From Cucumis sativus (taxonomy: Eukaryota > Streptophyta > Magnoliopsida > Cucurbitales > Cucurbitaceae), in the NCBI RefSeq assembly GCF_000004075.3, contig NC_026656.2:1860001-1924000 (forward strand): DNA of 64,000 bases, given 5' to 3'. The translations under genes and the position numbers were made by a program. Numbering within the stretch: the stretch's first letter is position 1; every line of letters begins with the position of its first letter. A model generated the notes under the pieces. It saw nothing but the letters and a program-made list of their open reading frames with translations, was not told where the DNA came from and did not search any database. This document shows, one piece after another, positions 1 to 11,787 of this stretch.

Positions 1-928
1 TGAAAAGTATATATATATATTATTTAGTTTATTTGAATAAGAGTGAGTTAAAAGTTATTTTGAGCATGTATATATAGGGAGATTTCCTATTTTCAAAATT
101 TAGTCACTTCTCTTTCTAACAGTGAGTAGTAAGTTTAAAAATAATAATAAATTGTATAGCTAACATTTTTTTAAATTTGCAAATATAACAAAAATTTGTA
201 AGTATTTTAACGTATAATTGACTACCTTTGTAATTTTTTTTTAAAATGTTGTTATATATATGTTAACGCTTTAAATCTAATTGTTATATTCATAACCAAA
301 TAAAAATATATTATAGTAGACAATCTAGATTTTATAAAACGTTTAATAAGAAAAATACAATTAATATGAACATAATTCAATCATTATTAACCTATACTAC
401 ACCCTTTGAGGTCATAAATCCAAACCTCGTACTCCCCCTTATAAAAAATATTATGTTATAATATCATTTTTATTCTTATACTCTAAAGTTGGTTGAATTT
501 TAGTTCTTATATAAGTAATTCAAAGTTATTTTTTATCAAAATTTATTAAATAATAATAACGATACTATTTATGAAAAAAATCTAATATGTAAGAATATCG
601 ACTACTTTATAGTAGAAATGTTGAAAAAAATAAAAATCAACCATAGGGGAGATTAAATTTAAGATTAGTGGATGGATAAGAACTAAAATTAAACTATGAA
701 ACATACAAAAGAAAATGATTTATAAACTTAAAATTATTAATTTACAATGCAGGCTCATATGATTAACAATTTAATATAAACCTTTCAAAATGAGCATCTA
801 AAATTCCGAATTGACATTCCAAGGACTCATTCGTCGAAATTTAGGGAAAAAAATTGGAGATTTGAGGAAGAAACTCCCTAAGGTGGTTGAACCTTTCCAA
901 GCCAAAAACCATCACTTTGAATGTTTAT
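1..928. other. AT-rich intergenic DNA at left edge
   Basis: No ORF with family resemblance on either strand. The sequence is AT-rich with short TA runs near the start. The right end (about 840-928) probably includes the 3' UTR of the minus-strand TIPIN gene, whose stop codon lies at 929-931. Confidence 0.6.
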
Positions 929-3900
929 CTAAACAGTAGGCAACGAGCGGGCCTTGGCTGCAGCTCTTTCTAAGGCCTTCAACCTGTTTGCTTCCATTCG
1001 AACTCTCTGTTCCTCTGTAAGCTCACTTGTTTCACTTGAATTGCTAGTCTTTGGTTCTTGGTTGGCCACACCTTCCATAGTTCCACCAATGGTTAAGGAA
1101 TCACTTTGTTCATTCTGCAACGGTTCCTACAACCATGTAAATAAAATCAGCAATCAGTTGTAGATCGTCGGGTAATACGTCAGGAAATGGTGTTGGGTTT
1201 CAACAAATTTGAGTTCTCTTAGATCATATTGGAATTGTTTTATGTAATCTTCTGGGCAATCCTATAATTTCCAATGTTTGTCATAAAAAAAACAAGCAAT
1301 CTCTAGTTAGAGATTATACAAATGCTAGATAATATAATGGAGGTATTCTTGCTTCAAGTTTCTCATCCAGTGGAAGGTTCCATCGATAGATATCGTTAGT
1401 ATATGCACAAGGGTTTTGCCCAAAGAGCTTAGGTGAAAACCGTTTAATGCATAGCTTTCACCCGTGTATAAAACTTCTTCGTACTTGTATCACACTTCAT
1501 AACTTTCACCTATGAATGAAGCTTCTCCATATACAAGGACAGATGTAAATGAGAGAATGCAGTAAGGTAATAAATGGCGGTGCTATTTTCAGGAACTTTG
1601 AATGATTTTTCATCTTCTAGACTCGCTCTATTTTTCTTTACTTAATTGGAAAGAGTCACATGACAAGTTTTCTTGCTACTTAGGTGCGATGGGACTTGGG
1701 AGAAGAATAATTATATTTATGTGGTTTTGATCTTATATTGGAATTGAGTGAAAGTAGCTATAAATCACTAACAATTCATCTAAATTGATTTGAAAGTTGG
1801 GGTTTAAACTTACAGAATTATTAGTTTGGAGTTATAAGAGTACAACATTTTAGGGATATAAATTGGTTTTATCCCTAACAAAAGAAATTATAGACCATCA
1901 TATGGGTCAGTTACTTAAACAGCATTTTATTTCGCTGTCATTAGGTGCTGACCTGATAAAAATAAGCTTTAAGCGCAAATTTTAGTTAATTGGGGCGGGT
2001 GCAGTAACATATATATTTTTGATAAACGACCTGACAATTTCATCTGGAAAATTGGTCTGCCAAGTAAAGGGCTCAAGAAACATAGTTTGCTTCACTATGA
2101 ATATTCCGGAAATCTACATTTATGACTCGTGGTAAAATTTCTTCGTTCAATTCAGTAATTACGACGCTTTTCTTAGTAAGAATATGATTGAAACTAAAAC
2201 AATGGTAGGGATGGAAACCAACCAATTGTTCAGAAGAAAAAGAAATGAACAAAGAAAGACTTACTTCCGTAGCTTTCTCATAAACTTCCTGAAGCATGTC
2301 CTCTTCAATGTCATCAGCACCATTATTCCTCAAAGACGCCTCTTCCTGATTATCGAATACATCATCCGGATCCTTGGCTTCTGCAAGGATTGGCAGACGG
2401 GTTTAAATTTCAAGCAGAGGGGTAATCAAATAATGATTAGCCTCAGGATCTAAAAATCTTTTCCAATCATCGCATCAGAGAATAGTTTCACACATGAGAA
2501 ATTAGAAAATACTCAAGTAGATGAATTTAAATTCCTAAGTTACATTTCTAACCACACAGCCAGCATCATACCATACCACAAAGTACAAAGAAAATTATGA
2601 ATCCAACATAACTATTAATTACTGACAACATTCTGATACAATATACCCATCCCAAGCACCAACTGCTTAGTGCATACTAAAGTGGGCATCCAGATGCCAA
2701 AGGGTTAGAGGGTATTTCGAACTAAGCCCCAATTGGCAAAGGTTTATATTGTTATCAAAATTCCCAAGCGTATGAATGAATAGAGGAAGATGAGAAGTTC
2801 CTTTTCATTCCATCTCAAAATCAATTATGAATGAGATGGTAACTTATGTATCTTAAAAAGATTGTGAAGTTTTTCCACTTTCCGGATGTATCCACGACAT
2901 TTTAAATTAAAAAACTTAACTTTCATTGAGAAGAAATGAAAGCTAAGAAGCATGGACACTTCAGCTTGGATAGTGTAACCGTGTCGAACACTTAAGCACT
3001 TTGACACTTGGCGGACACCTTTCGGACGCTTGTTAGTGCAACAAATGTATTAGATATGCATAGAACACTCATTGAGTAGGCTAAAAAGACACATATATGA
3101 CAATAATAATAATTTTTGGACATGAAATACATCAAGCTAAGTCTTTTAAGCATATAAACGCATCAATTCATTTACTATGAATTTTCTTTTACTATAAAAA
3201 TGATATATATACTTTTAATATGATATTTTAATAAACGTGTCCTTGCTGTGTCGTGTCCTAGATTTTTAAAATATGGTGTGCCATCGTGTCTGTATCATGT
3301 CGTTTTCGTATCTCGTGTTTGTGCTTAGAATGAAAGTAAGAAAGTATACATAGACAAACAAAACGGAGAAGCCCACGTCAAGAAGGGCCAACTATAATAA
3401 GCCCCAATCTAGTAAAATGTGACTCAACGGAAAAAAGATTTGGATACCAATGCCTAAGAAAGATGAGAAGTTGACGGAGACAATATATTGACGGAAGATG
3501 AAGATAAGTAAAGGCTAATGAAAAACAAAAGCCACATACAACTCCTCACCAGAGGGTGTGTTCTCCATCATAATTAAGCTTATTGATACCAACCAGCCCC
3601 TTAAATACACTCAGATAGATTGAGCCCAAGCCAACATCGTTCTACCAACGCAAATCTGAGAACGACAATTTTATATGGAGCTGTCTGGTGGGAGTGGGAC
3701 ATGAAAAACAACGATAGTAATTGTTGCTTGCTTCATTATATTGGCAGTTCAGTCGACTTCAAATTTATCTAAACCATATTTAATTTTTTTAAACAGATTG
3801 AGAGGGCAATGATTAACTTACTAAACACAAACACAATTTGACCAAATAGGATGAAAATATATGTGTCTTCTAATAAATGAGAATACTAGAAGGTACCTTT

Positions 3901-5527
3901 TTCATTGTTGACATCATCATCATCATCATTTAAAATTGGTGCCTCACGCCACTTTGTAGGATCCCCTCCCCTGGCAACTCTCTCTCTTAGTTCTCCAAGA
4001 CACATCTGATCAAAATGTCTTTTTAGTAAGAACGCCAATTCATTACAAATTAGATATCATTTAATAAACAAACTTGCTCCGTGTTGATCTGATTTAAAAA
4101 ATAAGGATTCAGTTAAAATATTACGGAGTTCACACTCTCTGTCTCTACTCCCTTCAGATGCACTGGGTTTCTTAAGAGCAGTTCCTTTAGATCAAATTCT
4201 ATCAATACTAGTATCACAGTATGCTATTAGGCTAAACTTATGTATTTTGAAGCCATGTATGTACACCTCTGTGATACGCTCATTGTAAAAGAACAAAAAA
4301 CAGTCATTTTTACCTTTACACGTTTCGTAGCAGCTACTTGTTCCACCTTATGTACAAAATGCTCGAAAGAGTAATAGGGGAGTATATGAGAATGCCATTC
4401 CCTGTATAATCCAATAAGATTTTCCAAATCATTGATCTGCAAAACACCAGTCAAAAGTATATCTCGATTAGTGCAATAATCAAATCATTAGAAAATGACA
4501 ATGGATGAGACAACGACACCGTAATAGGAAAAATTATACATGTACGTACACATTGTTGATGAAATACACATGGCTATAACTCAATGGAAAAAAGTTTGAA
4601 ACCGGATTTCCAATAAACAAACCATTACGGGTAAGTACCGATTTCCCCTGACGAAGCTTGGGCTCTCTCAAACAATTCTTCATTGAAATATGTATGCGCA
4701 TTAAAATTGTTTCTAATTATACAGCAATGTCTTAATTTTTTACTTGCTGCTTTGAATGACCAATCACTGGATCTCGCTAACCGATCAACAAGTCTGGGTC
4801 TACAAGCCTAGATTGGGGTTTATGGGTGTTGGTTGTATTCATATTTATATTATTTACAATTTTGGCTCTAAGGTTTAGAATAGTTTAATGCACTGTATAT
4901 AGACTTTATAAGCTCTCTATAATCTGTAATCCGACGTTTATCTCTGATAATATAGTTGATCTCTACCACTGCACTTAGATGATGTTAAAATAGTTAGTGA
5001 ACCACCTTTCGATTATTCTACCATTTACGTTTACTGTTTCCTTTGATGCTCGAATTCGTAACAAAAACGTAGACCATAGAACGCACCAGACTGTAATTAC
5101 TATATTATTTTGGAAACCCCATTTGTTGTTGAACAGCAATGTTGAAATATAACTCAAACAAAACTCATATATGCCAGATGGGAACAAATGAACTAATTAA
5201 GTTAGAATGGGAAGAAAAATAGAAGATAACCTCGTGTCCACGGCCACGATACTTGAAAGCACGAGGAAAATGGCGAAGGACGTAACCTAGACCATCGTCG
5301 GAAAGGAGTAGCTCAGGAGTGAGCTTGGGCCTGGTTCTGGGGGCTTTCTTTGGCTTCTCTACAGCTTTTGAAGGAGCAGCAGGAGGAGAGGAGAAAGAAG
5401 GTGTGGAAGAATTGGAAGTAGGATTGGGATTTGGAGCGGAGGAAGGGCAATCACGAGACCAGTGGCCCGGCTTCCCGCACTTGAAGCATCCCGTCGGCGC
5501 TGGGACGGCGTTGTTGTCCTTCTCCAT
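929..5527 (-). CDS. TIPIN: TIPIN/Swi3 replication-fork protection protein with CCHC zinc knuckle
   Basis: Five coding exons on the minus strand: 5231-5527, 4314-4436, 3897-4005, 2265-2380, 929-1126 (843 nt, 280 aa; all junctions GT-AG and in frame). Residues 14-27 form a zinc knuckle, CFKCGKPGHWSRDC (CX2CX4HX4C). A low-complexity Ser/Pro linker follows. Residues about 70-158 match the Swi3 domain, with TPELLLSDDGLGYVLRHFP, then LIGLYREWHSHILPYYSF and RVARGGDPTK split over exons 1-3. The C-terminal half is acidic (a run of Asp) and ends in a charged helix. Family knowledge: Swi3/Csm3/TIPIN pairs with Timeless/Tof1 in the nucleus, stabilises stalled forks and helps the S-phase checkpoint; plant members carry this N-terminal knuckle. 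The start at 5527 is the first ATG and precedes the knuckle directly. The neighbour BCCP is divergent. Confidence in the family is high; exon 4 is placed by frame and splice sites more than by homology. Confidence 0.9.
2940..3330. repeat. GACAC/GTGTC-rich dispersed repeat in TIPIN intron 3
   Basis: The left part (about 2950-3030) has several GACAC words and the right part (about 3235-3330) several GTGTC words, around an AT-rich middle, giving a loose inverted layout. Such GTGTC-rich blocks recur in plant introns and intergenic DNA as repeats of unclear class. No coding capacity is seen. Confidence 0.4.
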
Positions 5528-5632
5528 GTTGGATCCGATCCGATGGGGATATGGAAATTTGGAATTAACTTTTGTGTGGAGAAATTGAAGTAAGTGTTTT
5601 GTGAATCTTTGTGATTATGAACGAAACATCAT

Positions 5633-5640
5633 AAACCCTA
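5633..5640. promoter_or_regulatory. Telo-box in TIPIN promoter or 5' UTR
   Basis: AAACCCTA lies about 105 bp upstream of the TIPIN start codon. Telo-boxes are common in promoters of plant genes active in cycling cells. The match is exact but short. Confidence 0.4.
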
Positions 5641-5661
5641 TGGGAAAATCTTCTTGGTGTT

Positions 5662-5682
5662 TTTGGCGCGAACATTGGCGCC
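5662..5682. promoter_or_regulatory. Pair of E2F-type sites upstream of TIPIN
   Basis: TTTGGCGC at 5662-5669 fits the plant E2F consensus TTTSSCGC. A second, looser match, TTGGCGCC, sits at 5675-5682. They lie 135-155 bp upstream of the start codon of a replication gene, where E2F/DP sites are expected. Function is inferred. Confidence 0.6.
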
Positions 5683-6792
5683 ATTCCCATCCTTTCTTTT
5701 CTTTTCTTTAAAGCCACATTTAACCCTGCTCATTCCAAATTTGGATTTCTTACCTCACATACTCCTAATCCAAAATATAACAAATTTTTAAAATATTTAT
5801 GGGTCATGCAATCAAACGAAAATGAATATTTATTCCTCTCATCATACAAATACGATTGTGATAAGTTTAAATTATCACAAAACTATTGTAACAAATAATC
5901 TTTAAATGATTCTTACTCGGTTTGGTTTAGATTTTTAAGTTGGATTGAGATTTAGCTACGATACAAGAAAAATATTCAAATCTAAACGAATATATTGTAT
6001 AATATTGTTTTCATTTTCAAGCTGTTTGTTATATTTTTAAAAATATCCTTTATATTTTATTATTTTAATATTACATTTTTCCTAGTTTTTGTACTCCTCG
6101 TTTTTACAAACAAAAAACAACACTAATTTAAAATGGCATAACTATATTAAAAATTATTAAGAAATCGTTAAAATAAAATAATATTTTTATTTAAAATGTT
6201 GTAAATTGATGTGAAATGGAAAGAGACTAAGTTTGAACTTTGTTAGAAGTACAATAAAGAGAAGAGTTTTGAGTGTAATTCATAGAATTGAGTTTTATTA
6301 TGTAATGGGAATGGTATAATTTTGAACAATAAATGTTAAAATTAGCTGGGAGTAAGGTTACCAAACACGATAATAAATAATTTAGGTCACCGGATTACTG
6401 ACCAATTTAGTCCCTTTTGGAAAAACTAATTTAAACTTAAGGCTAACCAAATTTGGGGATTTTGGGCACCAAAACAAAGGGTTTAGTTAAAAAACACAGA
6501 CAGAGAATAAAAGAAATTAGAAAATGAGAAAGTGAAGTTTGATACTTAGGTATATATGATAAAGATGATTGAAAATGTAAAGGAAATGTTGAGAATTGGG
6601 AATTGAGTTAGGAAATAAAGGGAAAGAGAAATGTCACGTGGTAGTTAAGAAAATAGACCCCATTTTACCAAAGGCAAGTGGCAACAAAGGGCGAGAGCGA
6701 GTTAATCTCATCTTCCTCTCTCCGTCTCATTGGTTTCATCGTCTTTCTCTTTCCCTTCGCCACCTCCATCTACACCGGCGGACATTACTAAG

Positions 6793-6814
6793 CTCTCTCT
6801 CTCTCTCTCTCTCT
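6793..6814 (+). repeat. CT microsatellite in BCCP 5' UTR
   Basis: About eleven CT units in a pyrimidine-rich leader, 85 bp before the BCCP start codon. CT-rich leaders are common in plant housekeeping and plastid-protein genes. Confidence 0.8.
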
Positions 6815-6898
6815 CCCCCCTTCCTCTTCTTTCCACAACAATCTCTTTTTTCATTCTCCAACCAGATTCATTTTTTTCTCTCCATCTCCTATCATCCA

Positions 6899-9800
6899 AT
6901 GGCTTCAGCCTCAGCAGCTTCCGCAGTCGCCAAACCTCCCTCCACTTCTCTGCCTCCTCGCACTTTCAACTACACCACCTCTCATTCTTCGCTCTCCTTT
7001 CGCCTACCCAACAAGCCCAAACTCCGAATCTTCACAAGGGTATGCGCCAATTCATCTTCTTCTTCTTTTTTTCTTCCACTTTTAACTAGATTCTTTCTAT
7101 CTTATTTCTCCCAATTGTTGTCATTTTACGTGATGCGTTTCTGATTTACGATTCTCCTGCAATTTTTTCTTTTTCTGGGTTGGTTTTGAATTTCTCTGCG
7201 TGCTAATTGGTTTTGTGATTTGGAAAGAATCTGGAAGAGTGTGTTTGGAGGGTTCTTTTGAATGGAATTCTTGGACTGTTTTTGCTGTTATGTTGAAGTT
7301 CGAAAGCGATTTTAAAGAGTGAAAGAGACGTAGATTTGGTGTAAGTCGGGTACAGGTAGCATATAATTCAGGGGGCCATGTTTCTGGAAACGTATACAAA
7401 ACAAACTCCTCCAACTTTTGTAATGGCATGTAGTTTGAGAGAGAAGCAAGGATATCGTCAGAAGCTCCCAAATGAATAAAGTCTTTAAAAGGGTAGTTAT
7501 GTATGGAAAGGGAAAGTGTCCTTTTTGGTGGTTGCTATAGTTTGTAACTAGTGATGTAAGCATATATCACAGATATGTTTTTAAGTAGTTTTCGGAGTAT
7601 TCTTTTTCACAAATGGTCATGGTTCAGGTTCAGTGAAGTCTATTTCATCTGTCTATTGTCTATCAGATTCAAAATCCATCTGTTATAGCATTTTAGGTGG
7701 AACAACTAATGAACTCTAACTTAATAACTATTAAATCTTTTGGTGATCTCAATACTCATTACTCAATTTACTTGAGATCCATTGTTATTTATTTGGAGTT
7801 TTGTCAATGCTAATGATTGCATTGATCTATACCACTTCAGCTGAAAATCTATTTTCCATGCCATGCTGTTACCCTCTCATGATTAGAGCATGTGATATAC
7901 GTTAGCATTATGTTGCAGGGGGTGCAGCCTGTTCGTAAGCATTCAACTCTCATTCGAGCACAATTGAACGAGGTATGTATGCTTACTTCAAATTCTAATT
8001 GTAGAAGGATTTTATTTTGTTGAAGTATTCACTCCTTCCTAACGTCCTGTCCTTGAAGTTGTCTGTTTCATTGAAGGATCCCGTTGATGTACCTACTGTT
8101 GCAAAGATTACATCTGAATCTGATGATTTAGCATCAGATGGAAGTGCTAAGCCATCGAGTGATCAATCTTCTAAAATTTTGGCAACGGAAGAGTCCATCT
8201 CTGAGTTCATTACTCAAGTTTCAAGCCTTATCAAGTGAGCTAGCTCAATCTCTGAACTTTTTCTCTAAAGTAACCTACATATGGATGTGGTTATAACATG
8301 TTCCTTTACCTGCTCCCAGACTAGTTGATTCCAGAGATATTGTAGAGTTGCAATTGAAACAGCTCGACTGTGAAGTGGTGATTCGGAAAAAGGAGGCCTT
8401 ACCACAGCCACCACCTCCTGCTGCCATTCCAATGATGTATGCACCCCCACCGTCAGTAGCACAGTCAGCTCCTCCCCCTATGCCTGCTGCACTACCAGCG
8501 CCTGCTTCTGCTTCAAGTCCTCCATCTTCACCTCCGCCTGCCAAGTCAGCTGCATCCTCCCTTCCACCTCTTAAATGTCCTATGGCTGGCACATTCTACC
8601 GTTGTCCAGGACCTGGACAACCACCATTTGTGAAGGTAAATTTTATGGCCAATGCTAAATAGTATTTCATAAATAAATTTATTTGAATGGTTCTGCTGCA
8701 ACATCTATTTTGATGGTAAATCTGCTTTTGGGAATATTTGTGGAATTCTTCCCACAGGTTGGCGATCGAGTTAAGAAGGGGCAAGTTTTATGCATCATTG
8801 AGGCCATGAAATTAATGAACGAAATAGAAGTAAGATTTCCCATCTCCATCCACTTAAATCTTATGAATATGAGAAGTTATTTTGAATTTTACAGTTGATA
8901 GTCAATCCATATTCTACCACTGCTTGCTAACTCACTGTCTTCCTTCAGTTTTATGCCCCGTTCCCTGTTTTCCTTGCTAACAGTATATTCTATACCTACC
9001 ATTTGGTATTGTCTATTGATGAGGGACTGTACTAGAATCACTATCGGATTCACATAGTTTCCGAATTTTACATTCACTGTTTATAATGGCTTCATTATGG
9101 ATGAAACAATCACTAAATACAGGAAAGATGGAACAATAATCTACTAATTATGAGTTAACATTCATAACAACAATTTACGGGGAACAAAATTAGATCAGAC
9201 CATTTTAGTTTGCTTCTTATTCTTCCATATGAACAATTTACCCCACAATATATATGTGAATCAGGGTAAATCTCCTATTACTCCTGCCCAATCCACAACC
9301 TATATTTGGTTCTTTGATAATTTCTAGTGATACAATTTATTGATCAACGAACTTTCATACAACAAATTATAAACAACCACAAAGGGAACTTACACAAAGG
9401 TGTTTGCACTGGCATTAATTACAAGAGGGGAAAAAAGGAGAGAATGAAGAGAGACATCAAGAAGAAACCTTAAAACTATAGGACACATTTGGACATATGT
9501 AACTCGATCCTATTAAAGAAAGATTGTAGCATCGAGATGAAACCCTGAAGTGAATAGCCTCCCGCACATGGTCCCAATCCTCTCTATTTTGAAAAAGTTG
9601 ACAGTTCCTTTCCTTCCTAATATCCCAAAATGTAGCATTAATAGCTGGAATCCAAATAAATCTTAGCTTTATGATTCATATCCAAACCATAAAGCTTTTG
9701 GTTCAAGGACCTAACACCATCCGTATGGGAGCACCAAGAGACACCAAAAGGGTTAAGTAGATTAGTCCACAATTTTTAGCTAACCTAGAACCGCAAAAAT

Positions 9801-10581
9801 ATATCCTCATTCTTAAAGCATAAATAAGCAACAATAGTGGACATGCAAAAAAGTGAGCTTAAAAATACGAAAGAACACGAAGACATATGAAAAGGTGAAC
9901 CTACAAAAGCTAGAGTTAACCTAATTGAGGAAACGATATCATTGGAGTTTCAATGTAAGACGATACCATGTTAAATCACTACTAAACCCAAAAATTTAAG
10001 TGGATGGGTTGTGGTGCATTTTATAGTATGGAAAATTTTAGGAAGTATGTTTACATGAGTTTAGAAGTTCAGTAAAATTGTAAAACATTTTAATTTTAGA
10101 AGTTACATTATCGTACGAAGTGTATATTGCAATATATTACATAAAAAGAGGTAATAATCTGCCCACAATGAAGACATACATTCGACCATGGACATCTGTT
10201 CGGTCAATTGAACTTGAGAATAATTTTATTGATTCTGATTTTGAATTCCTAGAATGCTGTTATCGAGCCACCCTTAAAGTTAATATAGAGTTGAATAATG
10301 TCTCGTTGTCAGCTACTACTCAGAACACTAGTTTGAGTCACAACATATGCTAATGTTTGCTCTTAAATAAACTAATCTTCAGGCTGATCAATCGGGCACC
10401 ATAGTCGAGGTTATTGCAGAGGATGGGAAGCCTGTTAGTGTTGGCACGGTAAGTCATTCAAACGATTACAGTTAATTGTAATGAATAGCTTAACTCTACA
10501 TACATTATTTGTTTTCCTGGATTCATGGACTTGTTGTGTCTTCTGGTTTCTTTGCAGCCTTTGTTTGCCATTCAACCTTAG
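6899..10581 (+). CDS. BCCP: Biotin carboxyl carrier protein of plastid acetyl-CoA carboxylase
   Basis: Seven exons: 6899-7039, 7919-7972, 8077-8234, 8320-8635, 8758-8829, 10383-10448, 10558-10581 (831 nt, 276 aa, frame closed). The N-terminus is rich in Ser/Ala/Thr/Arg with few acidic residues, as in a chloroplast transit peptide. The middle is a Pro/Ala-rich hinge (exon 4). The C-terminal biotinyl domain starts at CPMAGTFYR and carries CIIEAMKLMNEIE, whose Lys is the biotinylated residue, then SGTIVEVIAEDGKPVSVGT and the ending PLFAIQP. Family knowledge: BCCP carries the carboxyl group between biotin carboxylase and carboxyltransferase of the heteromeric plastid ACCase, the first committed step of fatty acid synthesis. 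Exon 3 uses a TTGAAG acceptor, chosen because it keeps frame; another acceptor nearby is possible. Intron 5 is the longest (1.55 kb) and holds a LINE remnant. Confidence 0.95.
9440..9840 (-). mobile_element. LINE remnant, C-terminal part of ORF2, antisense in BCCP intron 5
   Basis: Translating the minus strand in pieces gives the region after reverse transcriptase in plant LINEs: KLWTNLLNPFGVSWCS, then FWDIRKERNCQLFQ, then DWDHVREAIHFRVSS. The pattern W-DI-KERN-LF followed by W-V-E--F-VSSWC is typical of plant L1-type ORF2 tails. The fragment is short, carries stops and frame changes, and lacks the RT core and a clear poly-A end, so it is dead and old. Confidence 0.6.
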
Positions 10582-11787
10582 ACAAATCCTGTTTCGAATA
10601 CACGTGACGGGTTAAGCAGATGAGATTAAGATGAGTTTGGGAAGCAAATTGAGTTTCCGAGAAAGTTTCAGTTGTGAGTTAGTTATGTTAGTCTCTATTT
10701 TTATCCCTCTTCTTCTTTTTTCCTCTTTAATTGAGTGTAGTCAGAGAGAGATTGTGTTGATGAATGTCAATTCCTTTTACCAGTTTTTGTGGGAACTTTC
10801 TTCCTTCTTTGTGATATCTGATATAAATATATTTATCCTTTAATAAGAACTGCTTATTTGGTACCTTCTTTTAGTTGAACCCCAATTGTTTCAATTTTAA
10901 TTACCCAAATTGAAGTTCTTCATCTAGTAAATGCTTTTTTCACATCAATTTTGAATGAATAATCCACTTCCCCTACATCTTTGAAATAGAAAAATTACAA
11001 TTTGACTTTGAAATTCGATTTGTAGGTTTCACATTTTGAATATTTGGTATCAATAGTGACCAAAAATACATATAGATGCAAGTCGGTAGAGAACCTTTTA
11101 GTGGCTGAACTAGCGCAATAAACTCGGGTGAAAAATCTAATCTTGCAATGCACTGTTTACTTCAACATCAATATTTGTTGTAGCAAATAATTTAAACAAA
11201 GGTATGTAAATGCATTAGGCAGGGTTAAATGCAACGTGTATGGGTCAGTCGTCACATCCCTATTATCAAGATCTTGCATGGAACTTCAATTTGCAAGACT
11301 TTTTCAAAACAATTATTTCCATGGTTGGTTCCAAAAAGCAACCCATCATTGTTTTCTCTTTAGGGTAGGTGTTTCAAAACAGGACTGTTGTAGAATCTCC
11401 GTGTATAGTTGGATTTCATCCTCATGATTTGATAAAACTCCATACACATGAATTTTAAACGTCTTTAGACTAGAGGATCTAAAATTCTAGCTTATTTCAT
11501 AACCATATAAACTAAATTTGTAAGCAATGATAAACAACAAATAAACAAAAAAACAGCCCATGGTTGTAAAGCTTGTGTTTCTGGTAATTTATAATTTGTC
11601 TAACAAGGTAATTTCATGTCTGTCGTTTACCCATGGACACAACCAAAGAAATTAATAATAATAAATAAGAAAAAGACATATGCACCCTCACCTCTATTCT
11701 ATTATAATCTAATCTAAACCTAACCTTGATTACCATGTCCCCACAACAGCTTATATGAATAATCTTTAATTCTTAAACATTGAAGTT
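10582..11787. other. Convergent spacer between BCCP and the S9 peptidase gene
   Basis: The BCCP 3' UTR probably runs to about 10850 (T-rich, AATAAG-like signals). The rest up to the minus-strand stop at 11788 is AT-rich with no supported gene. Short ORFs here show no family pattern. Confidence 0.5.

Larger units (their letters stand above)
5528..6898. promoter_or_regulatory. Divergent intergenic region between TIPIN and BCCP
   Basis: 1.37 kb between the two start codons, holding both promoters. The TIPIN side (5528-5700) has a telo-box and E2F-type sites. The middle (about 5760-6400) is AT-rich without ORFs. The BCCP side (about 6690-6898) is pyrimidine-rich with a CT run, typical of a plant 5' UTR. 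Confidence 0.6.

Noticed and set aside
4750-5130. Possible LTR-type remnant in TIPIN intron 1
   Set aside because: The style recalls a copia-like terminal repeat, but I see no second copy, clear ends, primer-binding site or coding part. Too weak to list.
6596-7144. Long plus-strand ORF over the BCCP leader
   Set aside because: Its first part is the CT-rich 5' UTR in the same frame as the true start at 6899, and its last part reads into intron 1.
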